A stretch of 64,000 nt of DNA from UBA11403 sp963784615 (GTDB taxonomy: Bacteria; Pseudomonadota; Gammaproteobacteria; Legionellales; Legionellaceae), in NCBI GenBank assembly GCA_963784615.1, contig CAWASG010000001.1, positions 744,001 through 808,000 of the forward strand. Reading direction: 5' to 3'. Position 1 is the first letter of the stretch. The number at the start of each line of letters is the position of its first letter. Under the pieces are notes generated by a model. The model ran no database searches, was not told the origin of the DNA, and saw nothing but the letters and a program-made list of their open reading frames with translations. This document shows, piece after piece, positions 8,676-17,136 of this stretch. The translations under genes and the position numbers were made by a program.

Positions 8676-9649
8676 TTTAATGTCACCCGTGGGTCAACTA
8701 GCGTGTAAGAAATATCGGTCAGAATCAGGCCAACAATATAGAAGAATGATCCTAAAAAAACCATGGAGCGCACAATGGCAAAATCTTGTTGCTGAATGGC
8801 GTCAATCATATAACTTCCCAGTCCGGGGATGCCAAAAAACGACTCTAAAATTAAACTCCCCATGAACAATGAGGGAATAATCACCACGACACCTGTGAGT
8901 ATCGGTAACATGGCATTTTTTAAAACGTGATGAACTAAAACACTGTATTCAGATAAACCCTTGGCACGTGCTGTTCTAACATAATCGCGGTTCATTTCTT
9001 CTAAAAATAACGTGCGATACCAACGGCCACCAGAGCCCATGCCGCTAACCACCGAGACCAATACCGGTAACATCACAAATTTAATGCTGTTCCAGCCGCC
9101 ATCATATCCTGAAATGGGCGCCCAACTCAGAATTTTACCAAAGAGGAATTGCCCGCCAATAATAAAAAACATACTGGAAATCGACATCATCACGATACAC
9201 AGAACAACACCAACCAAATCAAGCTTTGTGGTACGAAACAACGCCATCATCATGGCAAAGGCAATATTCACCAGCATCCCGAGTATCAATGCAGGAACCG
9301 CGATCGCAAGGCTTGGCCACATCCGATGCGAGACATCAAATCCTATATCACGCCCGGCATCCGATCGGCCAAAATCAAATACAAATAATCGAAATGATTT
9401 TTGATAAAAAAGCGTTTGCGAGAGACTTTTGATACCTGAATACTCGGTGTTATAAAACAAGGGCAGATCATATCCACGTTCGGCTTTCCATTGTTCAATG
9501 GCAATTGGCTTCACATGCTTTTGCCCCAATTGCATCCGCGCCATATCGTCTGGTGAATTCACCATAAAAAACAAGGCAAAGGTCAAAAAATTAATGCCGA
9601 TTAAAATCGGTATGGCGTAGAGAATGCGTCTGAATAAATAATACGTCAT
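8672..9649 (-). CDS. Peptide-type ABC transporter permease (OppB/DppB family)
   Basis: A 325-residue permease with the OppB/DppB N-terminus (YLFRRILYAIPILIGINFLTF), about six membrane segments and the conserved RTARAKGLSEYSVLVHHVLKN loop near residue 235 that docks the ATPase. It is the partner of the downstream permease, with which it overlaps by 4 bp, and lies downstream of the binding protein. The 307-bp gap to the binding-protein gene is filled by palindromic repeats, so transcription may be uncoupled there. No ATPase gene is present nearby. Confidence 0.9.
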   Translation of the reverse strand: MTYYLFRRILYAIPILIGINFLTFALFFMVNSPDDMARMQLGQKHVKPIAIEQWKAERGYDLPLFYNTEYSGIKSLSQTLFYQKSFRLFVFDFGRSDAGRDIGFDVSHRMWPSLAIAVPALILGMLVNIAFAMMMALFRTTKLDLVGVVLCIVMMSISSMFFIIGGQFLFGKILSWAPISGYDGGWNSIKFVMLPVLVSVVSGMGSGGRWYRTLFLEEMNRDYVRTARAKGLSEYSVLVHHVLKNAMLPILTGVVVIIPSLFMGSLILESFFGIPGLGSYMIDAIQQQDFAIVRSMVFLGSFFYIVGLILTDISYTLVDPRVTLK

Positions 9650-9956
9650 AATGGGTTTCCGTCCTTTTTATGTGTCCTCTTGAAGCAAAGGGCACGGGGA
9701 AAGGGGCAAACGGAACGGAACTGATCAGGTCCGCGCCCCTGCCCGATCAGTTTTCCCTTTACCCCTCTTTTATTAATCATAATTAAGCTTCTAATGAACC
9801 TCACAATATGTGCAATGTTGTATCAGGCGTCGTTGCGAGGCACGAAGCAATCCAGGGTTCGAAGCTTTGTTCTCTGGATTGCTTCGTGCCTCGCAACGAC
9901 GCCACCTGCAAGTTCATTGTGGCTGTTGGTACCGAAGGTACTGGGGCGCTGCCAAC
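9650..9956. repeat. Repeat-filled spacer: degenerate GC-rich hairpin plus family-P palindrome
   Basis: The spacer inside the transporter operon contains a G/A-rich arm and a C/T-rich arm around 9682-9768, a decayed version of the GC-rich hairpin at 19.2 and 49.9 kb. It also contains a family-P palindrome with perfect 30-bp arms at 9826-9855 and 9874-9903. The flank after the palindrome (to about 9946) is shared, inverted, with the copy near 44.3 kb, so the element is about 140 bp long, not only the hairpin. No gene is seen. Confidence 0.8.
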
Positions 9957-12125
9957 TTACTTAGAATACCTCTTCACGGGAAGCTGGTCTCTTTTTTTAT
10001 AAACCATAACAAAAGGTAATAACAATAAAAATAACATGCCGATGAGTAATGCAAAGGGCCATAGCATAATTTGATTCCATTGCGCTCTGAGTTGATTGCG
10101 TAGTGGTACATCTATCGATGCATACTTTAGGGCGTTTTGCGAAATACTGTTCGGTTTAATAGGTGTCATCCACTTCTGACGTAATACGGGTGTTCTTGTA
10201 TTGACGCCGCCAGCCCATACGGCATCGCGTTGTACAATGGCAAGCATTTTATCAATAAGCAGCTGCCGGGTGATATCGTTTGGACGATTTTTCATCTGGT
10301 CAAACAAAGCGTCAAACTCTGGGTTACGGTAATTATTCACATTTTCACCACCAAACTTTACCTTTCCATTTGGGCCATATAATAAAAACAGAAAATTTTC
10401 CGGATCGGGGTAATCTGCACTCCAACCCCATGCAAAGATCTGGGCATTACCATTACGCATTTTTTCTTGAAATCGATTGTACTGCGTGGTGCGCACATCT
10501 AAATTCACCCCAATTTTTGCAAATTGTTTCATCATCCAATTGAGTTGTGCTTTTTCATCGGGGGATCCGGATGAAGGAACATCATAGTGGAGAATAAGCG
10601 CATGATGTGTCACTGGGTCGCGGCCGCTTGGGTAACCCGCAGCTGCCATTAATTCGCGCGCTTCTTGTAGGGAACGGCGGTTTCGCTGATTGTTTTCCCA
10701 TGTATAAACATAAGGATTAGTGCCCTTAGCCCCTTCTTGAAACCCAAAAATCCCTTGAGGGACAGGCCCTTGAGCCGCGGCACCTCGTCCATTCAAAAAT
10801 ATACTGATGTTTTCTTCATAATTCACGGCGATTGAAATGGCTTGTCTTAGTTTTCGCGCGCGTTCGCTTTTCCCGCCAACGATGGGATCTAACATATTAA
10901 ATCCCATGAAAAACACAGCAGGTTCAGTGACTTCTTGTAATTGCAGCCCTTTTTCTTGCATTTGCGGCGTTAGGGTTAAATTGCCAATGGTGTTCACTGC
11001 AATGGCTTGGTCAAAACTGTCTGCAGCGACACCTGATAAATCATAGTAGCCTTGTAAAAATTTGTTCCATCGTGGAATGGTTTCTTTTTCTAACACATAA
11101 ACGACTTTATCCATTAGTGGGAGCTGCGCGCCAGCGTGTGCAAGATAACCCTTTATTTTATCTTCTGGGTTTGTGCTGGTGGGGAAATAAGTTTGTCTGT
11201 AATTAGGGTTTTTTTCCATGATCATGCGGCTATTGGGGTTATTCTCCGTCAGCATAAATGCACCTGTACCAACAGGATACCAGCCGAAATTGATGTTGTT
11301 TTCCATCATGCCGGGTTGAACATAGAATTGATCGGCTTCCCAGGGAACGGGCGCGAAAAAAGGCATTGCAAGCCAATACATAAATTGTGGGTATTGACCT
11401 TTTAGGGTGATTTCATAGGTATATCGGTCAATAAGCCGCACGCCGCTGAGGGGGTAGCTACGTAGATCGACAAAACCTGGATGCTGCTGTTTATTAGGCA
11501 ATATTTTGGCGTACTCAAGAAAACCTTCGATGTGTTCCCCCATCATGCCATAGATGGATGAGTTGACGCGGGGGTTGGCGAGTCGTTTGATTTGGTAGAT
11601 ATAGTCCATGGCGGTTAACTCACGGGTACCGGTATGTTTAAAATCTGAGAGTTGGTTGATGTCGTGTTGGTCAATATAGTCTTTGGACAGGTGCAGATAT
11701 TCGTCATTTCCCTTTGCGTCTTTGGCAAATGCTGGGTGTGGTTGGTACATAATGCCGGGTTTAATGTGGATTGTGTAAACGCTTTTGTCGACTTCATTGT
11801 TTAAAGGTGATGTCAATAATTGCTCTGCTTTATCATAATAGCGAACTTCTGGCATGGCTGTAGCGGTGAGTGGCACGAGTGTATAGGGGCGTATAAAATA
11901 ATCATATTGCAGCACGGGCTCATAAATTTGACCAATAAATTGATACTCATTGGCGGCATAAGAGAGGGCTGGATCGAGGGTTTTAGGTTGTTCTGCGAAT
12001 GAGGTGTAGTAGATTTTTTGCGTTGCATCGGCGGATGAATAGGGATTATTGAGGACGATCGCGTGCAGTGCATGATGCATAGTCAATAATACTAGCAGAT
12101 TTAGCGTTTTCAAAGGCCGAGGCAA
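9957..12125 (-). CDS. ABC transporter substrate-binding protein (SBP_bac_5) with C-terminal membrane anchor
   Basis: A 722-residue extracytoplasmic binding protein of the OppA/DppA type. It begins with a signal peptide (about 1-24) and has family segments such as a GTGAF stretch before ENNPNSRMIMEKNPNYR and, later, the AWGWSADYPDPENFLFLLYGPNG region. Residues about 693-712 form a hydrophobic helix followed by KKRDQLPVKRYSK, so the protein is probably anchored in the inner membrane by its C-terminus, which is not standard for the family. Two permease genes follow on the same strand. Confidence 0.87.
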   Translation of the reverse strand: MPRPLKTLNLLVLLTMHHALHAIVLNNPYSSADATQKIYYTSFAEQPKTLDPALSYAANEYQFIGQIYEPVLQYDYFIRPYTLVPLTATAMPEVRYYDKAEQLLTSPLNNEVDKSVYTIHIKPGIMYQPHPAFAKDAKGNDEYLHLSKDYIDQHDINQLSDFKHTGTRELTAMDYIYQIKRLANPRVNSSIYGMMGEHIEGFLEYAKILPNKQQHPGFVDLRSYPLSGVRLIDRYTYEITLKGQYPQFMYWLAMPFFAPVPWEADQFYVQPGMMENNINFGWYPVGTGAFMLTENNPNSRMIMEKNPNYRQTYFPTSTNPEDKIKGYLAHAGAQLPLMDKVVYVLEKETIPRWNKFLQGYYDLSGVAADSFDQAIAVNTIGNLTLTPQMQEKGLQLQEVTEPAVFFMGFNMLDPIVGGKSERARKLRQAISIAVNYEENISIFLNGRGAAAQGPVPQGIFGFQEGAKGTNPYVYTWENNQRNRRSLQEARELMAAAGYPSGRDPVTHHALILHYDVPSSGSPDEKAQLNWMMKQFAKIGVNLDVRTTQYNRFQEKMRNGNAQIFAWGWSADYPDPENFLFLLYGPNGKVKFGGENVNNYRNPEFDALFDQMKNRPNDITRQLLIDKMLAIVQRDAVWAGGVNTRTPVLRQKWMTPIKPNSISQNALKYASIDVPLRNQLRAQWNQIMLWPFALLIGMLFLLLLPFVMVYKKRDQLPVKRYSK

Positions 12126-12312
12126 GTTATTTTATCCTGAGTGATGTCCTTATTATTTCAGCATGATAAGAAATGGGTTCGGTGTCAACTGGTTTGGTCC
12201 GGATGAGTTGAGCTTGCTGTATAACTACGCCCTAAATAAGGCCGAACTCAACTTCATCAATTATTTTCGACAGAACCGTGACAACAGCCATTTTTTCGTC
12301 CAGTTAGAGACT

Positions 12313-14940
12313 CTAAGCGCAAAGGTCTTGAAACGGGGCCTTGTCAGTTGCTAAGTCACTCGTGGGTATATCAGGGGAAGAAAATATCTTTTTTAATGCG
12401 TGAATTGTAATGGGGCACCCGGGCTTATTGTAATCATCTATAGGCATCGCCTTTTCCAGTGCCTCTATAACCGCCTTATGACCGAATATAATGGCAATAT
12501 GCAAGGTTGATAAACACTCAATCACTTTTTGATTATCTAATTTGTTTTCACGCAACAGCTCTTCAAACGATAGCTGTTGTTCTGCTTGTCGAATAGCCAT
12601 CTTTATAACAGATATCTCTGCCCTCATTGGACTAGCAATACTTATTTCCCATGTTTTTTTCAAAAAGGGATGCGAACAACAGTTGGAGTCAGACTTAATT
12701 CTACCAACCAGTAAGTCAACTATTTCTCCATAACCCCTTTGCGCTGCGATAAAGAGTGGTGTTGCGCCACTTTGGCGTGACGCGTCTTTATTAGCCCCCG
12801 CCTTAAGCAATGCCTCGACCACCGCAATATGACCATTTTGCGCTGCGATATAGATTGGTGTTGTACCATCTTGGCGTGACGCGTCTTTATTAGCCCCCGC
12901 CTTAAGCAATGCCTCGACCACCGCAATATGACCCATGTGCGCTGCGATAAAGAGTGGTGTTGTACCATCTTGGCGCGATGCGTCTTTATTAGCCTCTGCA
13001 TTAAGCAACGCCTCAACCACCGCAATATGACCCTTTTGCGCTGCGATAAAGAGTGGTGTTGTACCACATTGGCGCGATGCGTCTGTGTTAGCCTCTGCAT
13101 TAAGCAACGCCTTGACCACCGCAATATGACCCATGTGCGCTGCGATATAGAGCGGTGTTATACCATCTTGACGTGATGCGTCTTTATTAGCCCCCGCCTT
13201 AAGCAACGCCTTGACCACCGCAATATGACCCATGTGCGCTGCGATATAGAGTGGTGTTATACCATCTTGACGTGATGCGTCTTTATTAGCCCCCGCCTTA
13301 AGCAACGCCTCGACCACCGCAATATGACCCATGCACGCTGCGATAGAGAGCGGTGTTGTGCCACTTTGGTCTGATGCGTCTTTATTAGCCCCCGCGTTAA
13401 CCAATGCCTCGACCACCGCAATATGACCCATGCACGCTGCGATACAGAGCGGTGTTGCACCATCTTGGTGTGATGCGTCTTTATTAGCCCCTGCATTAAG
13501 CAGTGCCTCGACCACCGCAATATGGCCATTGTGTGCAGCAATACCCAGCAATTCTCTTCTATTGTTGTAATACAACTTACTAAGATAATCTTGATTCACA
13601 CCCACAATCCCGAATAACTCTAGCAGGGTATCGGAGAACCCGCGACTTGCTAATACCCATAACCATTCCCGAACATCAGCATCATCTATATTGGAGCTAT
13701 TATTTTTTAAAATAGAGGCGGTGGCTTTATCGTGTGCTGTTTCAACAACCTTTATGACAGCCTCAAATAATTGACAGGAGAACTTAGAGCCGAGCCCATT
13801 GATAAACAAGGGCCATAAATGGCTTGGGAATAAAGATAAGTCATCATCTGATTTCTGTAAGAGCATCGACACGTTACAAGCAACAAATGGCGCGTCGGAT
13901 GGTTCAAATAGACGAAGGCTTATTTGGTTATCGGTCACGGTTGTTGCTTCGCTTTTTTCAACAATAACGATTTGCTCATGAAATCGAATGCATTCGAGAG
14001 TTCGAGCTTTTTCATCCGTCAAAATAAATGTATGAGGGGAAATACAATCACGTTTCAGTAACATATCATATAACAGCCACTCATAATGAAGTTGTATATT
14101 TTTCTTGGGAATTAACGCGCTGCCATCCTCATCCAATTGATATAAGCGATAGACTGAGACTTGCGAATCTAATTCTTTTAAAAAAATATCGATTTGCTGG
14201 TGTGCGACATCTAAATTATCATTTAAATCAGGAAGAGGACTCAATAACATCAATTGATGAATGACTTTTGCGTCGCTAATTCTCCTGGAGACATATTCTT
14301 TAAATCCTAGCGCATGAATATTATTCGCATCGAGCAGCGCACTTGGTATAAACCTGTCCTTAATGACCGCCAAACTGTATAAGCTCGCAACCATATTAAA
14401 CAGCCCGTGAGCAAAATGTATTTCATTGCCGATATCATTCTCGTCCAGCAAACTTTGCTCTTTAATGTACTCAAGGGCAAAGTGCTTAATCAGCTCTCTT
14501 TTGGCCTGAATCAATTTAGCGTGTAGAGAATTACTTAGAAACAGCCTGATAATAGTGAGTATATTTTCCGCCGCACCGGCAAGGCATTGGCTAACGCTTT
14601 GTTGCAACTCATGTTTATCAAATTTTTGAGGATGGGCTTTTATGACAGGAAAGACTTCTTCCAAAGCTTTTTTTACGTGAATTAGCGTCGTGCTGATGTC
14701 TTCGGTAGCGGTGTTTTCTCGAAGATTTTTCTCTAAATTATCGCGATATTCTTGAAAAACCCCAAAGGCATCGTTGTTTATTTGAAAAATGGCCTCTAAT
14801 AACTTCAATAATTGTTGTTTTGCGACCGGAAAATTTTCGGCATAGGCGAAATTTTCGGTGCCATAAATTTGCCGTAATGCGTCATCTGCTGAAGCTATAT
14901 GGGGTAGCAACTCTTGAAGTCGCATAATAAAACTGGGCAT
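12313..14940 (-). CDS. Ankyrin-repeat protein, putative effector
   Basis: An 875-residue protein. Residues 1-460 are an alpha-helical region with no recognised domain. About nine 33-residue ankyrin repeats follow (461-746; consensus GHIAVVEALLKAGANKDASRQ then DGTTPLFIAAHM), and a 130-residue helical tail. The repeat units are almost identical at DNA level (12.70-13.56 kb), so the array has expanded or homogenised recently. Ankyrin proteins bind partner proteins and are frequent among Legionella and Coxiella Dot/Icm substrates; effector status here is inference. The start has a clear AGGAG site 9 bp upstream. There is no signal peptide or CaaX box. Confidence 0.85.
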   Translation of the reverse strand: MPSFIMRLQELLPHIASADDALRQIYGTENFAYAENFPVAKQQLLKLLEAIFQINNDAFGVFQEYRDNLEKNLRENTATEDISTTLIHVKKALEEVFPVIKAHPQKFDKHELQQSVSQCLAGAAENILTIIRLFLSNSLHAKLIQAKRELIKHFALEYIKEQSLLDENDIGNEIHFAHGLFNMVASLYSLAVIKDRFIPSALLDANNIHALGFKEYVSRRISDAKVIHQLMLLSPLPDLNDNLDVAHQQIDIFLKELDSQVSVYRLYQLDEDGSALIPKKNIQLHYEWLLYDMLLKRDCISPHTFILTDEKARTLECIRFHEQIVIVEKSEATTVTDNQISLRLFEPSDAPFVACNVSMLLQKSDDDLSLFPSHLWPLFINGLGSKFSCQLFEAVIKVVETAHDKATASILKNNSSNIDDADVREWLWVLASRGFSDTLLELFGIVGVNQDYLSKLYYNNRRELLGIAAHNGHIAVVEALLNAGANKDASHQDGATPLCIAACMGHIAVVEALVNAGANKDASDQSGTTPLSIAACMGHIAVVEALLKAGANKDASRQDGITPLYIAAHMGHIAVVKALLKAGANKDASRQDGITPLYIAAHMGHIAVVKALLNAEANTDASRQCGTTPLFIAAQKGHIAVVEALLNAEANKDASRQDGTTPLFIAAHMGHIAVVEALLKAGANKDASRQDGTTPIYIAAQNGHIAVVEALLKAGANKDASRQSGATPLFIAAQRGYGEIVDLLVGRIKSDSNCCSHPFLKKTWEISIASPMRAEISVIKMAIRQAEQQLSFEELLRENKLDNQKVIECLSTLHIAIIFGHKAVIEALEKAMPIDDYNKPGCPITIHALKKIFSSPDIPTSDLATDKAPFQDLCA
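12700..13560. repeat. Tandem 99-bp repeats encoding ankyrin units
   Basis: Nine consecutive 99-bp units inside the ankyrin gene, with stretches identical between neighbours. They are coding, in frame, and could vary in number by slippage or recombination between strains. Confidence 0.9.
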
Positions 14941-15002
14941 ACTGCTCTCCTTTTTGAAACCAATGGATTAAGTATAATTATTTGAGGCAGGGATCCAGCG
15001 AT

Positions 15003-15194
15003 ACAAAGCTTCCAAACAACCAGGGTGTCATTTTTTCTCAATATTTCAAGAGCCATAATCAGGCCAGGACGATTTGCCTTCGTCCCCGACATTTGATCTT
15101 GATAGAGCTTTTCACATCCAGCCTTTTTTAAAGCGGAAAGCTGGAGATCCAAGTTTTGATCGATAGTTGAAACACGCGCATAACCAACCAGCAT
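15003..15194 (-). pseudogene. Serine resolvase/invertase, N-terminal remnant
   Basis: From the ATG at 15194 the protein reads MLVGYARVSTIDQNLDLQL, continuing to DTLVVWKL, the first 64 residues of a Tn3-resolvase/DNA-invertase family enzyme including the catalytic Ser9. After VVWKL the family sequence (normally DRLGRS) is lost and unrelated residues follow up to a stop at 14895, inside the ankyrin gene. The C-terminal half of the catalytic domain and the helix-turn-helix are missing. It is most likely a relic of a transposon or invertible element, lying between two effector-like genes. Confidence 0.85.
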
Positions 15195-15304
15195 GACAAA
15201 TCCTCTATTATAAAACCCATCGGCCCAGGGCAAAAGCATTTTTTTCTACGTTGTTTTTATTGTGTGCTATAATTTTACATAATGATGATGGCGAAGAGCG
15301 TATT

Positions 15305-16915
15305 ATGTCTGATGATCCTATTGTAGATAAAGAATTAATTGCAGAATTACGTAAATACTGTGATGCCTATCGACATTTATCACTAGCGGAAAAAGAATCC
15401 TTTCGGGTAGGAGATAAACCCACTTCCGCGAAGGCCTTAGCGGATTTTATGGAGCGTCTTAATCCTGAACAAGCAACCTATGGACAGGTAAAAGAGCTCA
15501 TCAAATTTTATTATGCAACTCAACATATTCCAGCCGCTAAGCGTGTTCTTGAAGGGTTTACAGAATACAGTGCACTATTTCGTAGTGTCTCTCCCCCGCT
15601 TGCAGGCCTTAGGGCGGTTAATATCCACCACGTTGATGAATTTTTATCACAAACGGAAAAAAGCAATGTCCAACAAGCCTCTCGAGCATTTTTTCATGAT
15701 GACACGCGAAAAAACCGTTTAGGTCGGGCGCTACTCAGCCATGTCATTAAAGGCAATCAAGATACCGTTGTGGCGATGTTGAAGCGATATCCTGAGCTTC
15801 TGTTATACCGAGGCAATGTCGTAGATTATTCAGGCCGTGAATTTAAAAATGTGACAGCCTTTGAGCTAGCTACATGGGCCTTGGATGTGAGGCACATGGC
15901 ACCAGCGATGCTGAAATGCTTGACTGAAAATGAAGATGGCAAGAATTATAGCAAGGAGTTGGTACCGGAACTACAGCAGCAATTTGATAACGTTGTAAAA
16001 GAAGATGGGGGCGTAAACTATACCATCGGATGTGGTCTCATAAAGATGTCTCGAGACCCGAGTCAATTGCTACCGAATGAAACACCAGAACAAAGAGACG
16101 CGTTACTCAACCGATTACTGGACCGCCATAATGGATGCATCCAATACGACGACAGGATATTTTATTTTCATAATCTCAGTTGTCCGAAAAAACTGGTTGA
16201 GATTACAACCCCCGACGCCATTAGCGCTTTACAAGGCCTCATGAATAAAAAAGAAAAAAAGCTGGAAGTCGATAAATTGCAGATAATCAGCCATGACGAC
16301 GAGCTTAAGATGATTGAAAAAAACGTGTCCGATTCTCGGCATATTTTCAAAGAAAAGCACTATGACTTTACCCCGCTCACTGAAGCGCTCAAAGTGTATG
16401 TTAAAAGTTTTCATGCTGGAAATAATTGGACGTGGGACCAGAGTGTTGCGCATTGGTGCATTGTAGTAGGGCTGGCGCAGCATTACGCGCCGGCGCATGT
16501 TGCTCAACATTACTGTAATCCCGATGAATCATTTGACCCTCAAAATAATTTCACTCCTCCGACATTTAAAGAAAACGTATTAAAGCGGGTGTTAACTTTT
16601 TATAACTTTATATCAACTAAAGCAGATAAAAATGAGCTGTGGTGGCCATCCTCGCGGGCCTCGGGTTCTAACGGTCTTGGTCCGGGCATCGACATTGGTA
16701 TTTTGCGCGGCCGTGCGCACGGCTGCGCGGCGCCCGACATGGCTTGGGGCCTGGACGCGTTGTCGCAGGTCTATGCGCGTACGCGAGATTTGACGGCCGT
16801 TACGGCCATGTGTGAAGTGAGAAAATCTGAGGTACCCGAGCTTAAACGGCGACTCGATTCACTTCAAAAACCGGATGCGGGTCCTGAACCTGCTGCTCGT
16901 TGTATCGTGCTGTAA
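15305..16915 (+). CDS. Putative effector with C-terminal CaaX box (CIVL)
   Basis: A 536-residue protein of unknown function. The frame is open 18 codons upstream, but the ATG at 15305 gives a normal soluble N-terminus (MSDDPIVDKELIAEL). Residues about 165-520 are related to the C-terminal part of the 741-residue protein at 32.1-34.3 kb: both have a DYSGR-x-F block followed by a T-A-[FY]-E block, then an L-x-EYVK-like segment, a VGLAQ-x-x-x-P-x-HV block and S-x-DP. The protein ends AARCIVL; Cys-aliphatic-aliphatic-Leu is the geranylgeranyltransferase-I type of CaaX box. That ending is useful only inside a eukaryotic cell, which supports secretion into a host. It is divergent from the ankyrin gene. 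Confidence 0.75.
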   Translation: MSDDPIVDKELIAELRKYCDAYRHLSLAEKESFRVGDKPTSAKALADFMERLNPEQATYGQVKELIKFYYATQHIPAAKRVLEGFTEYSALFRSVSPPLAGLRAVNIHHVDEFLSQTEKSNVQQASRAFFHDDTRKNRLGRALLSHVIKGNQDTVVAMLKRYPELLLYRGNVVDYSGREFKNVTAFELATWALDVRHMAPAMLKCLTENEDGKNYSKELVPELQQQFDNVVKEDGGVNYTIGCGLIKMSRDPSQLLPNETPEQRDALLNRLLDRHNGCIQYDDRIFYFHNLSCPKKLVEITTPDAISALQGLMNKKEKKLEVDKLQIISHDDELKMIEKNVSDSRHIFKEKHYDFTPLTEALKVYVKSFHAGNNWTWDQSVAHWCIVVGLAQHYAPAHVAQHYCNPDESFDPQNNFTPPTFKENVLKRVLTFYNFISTKADKNELWWPSSRASGSNGLGPGIDIGILRGRAHGCAAPDMAWGLDALSQVYARTRDLTAVTAMCEVRKSEVPELKRRLDSLQKPDAGPEPAARCIVL

Positions 16916-17136
16916 TGTGGTATTGGATTAGCAAAAGTGCTTGTTGAATTCGCGCGGTCGCAAGTTTTACACCGATTGGGCCGAAAAGATGGTAGCAATT
17001 GGGGTTCATCTCATGGGAGAAAGTGGGCTTTAATTGCTTGAGCAGAATATGCTGTAAAATTCGGTCGTATAGGAGGGTTACTAAAATAACCGCTTAAAAT
17101 ACAAGCATCTGACGAATCGATGACGGAGGCCCTTAT

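Noticed and set aside
9808..10019. Two overlapping plus-strand frames across the family-P repeat
   Set aside because: They read through the palindrome and into the antisense of the binding-protein gene; artefacts of repeat sequence.
12163..12354. Short plus-strand frame of 63 residues between the binding-protein and ankyrin genes
   Set aside because: It overlaps the ankyrin gene end, has no clear ribosome site and no recognisable features.
12720..13541. Alternate minus-strand frames with repeated basic units in the ankyrin region
   Set aside because: These are out-of-frame readings of the 99-bp ankyrin repeats.
12700..13560. Possible CRISPR-like array because of regular repetition
   Set aside because: Units are contiguous coding repeats of 99 bp with no unique spacers; the same holds for the arrays at 23.9-25.4 kb. 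No cas genes are present.
16916..17136. Possible tRNA or small RNA between the CaaX gene and ligA
   Set aside because: No cloverleaf, T-loop consensus or strong hairpin could be found by eye.
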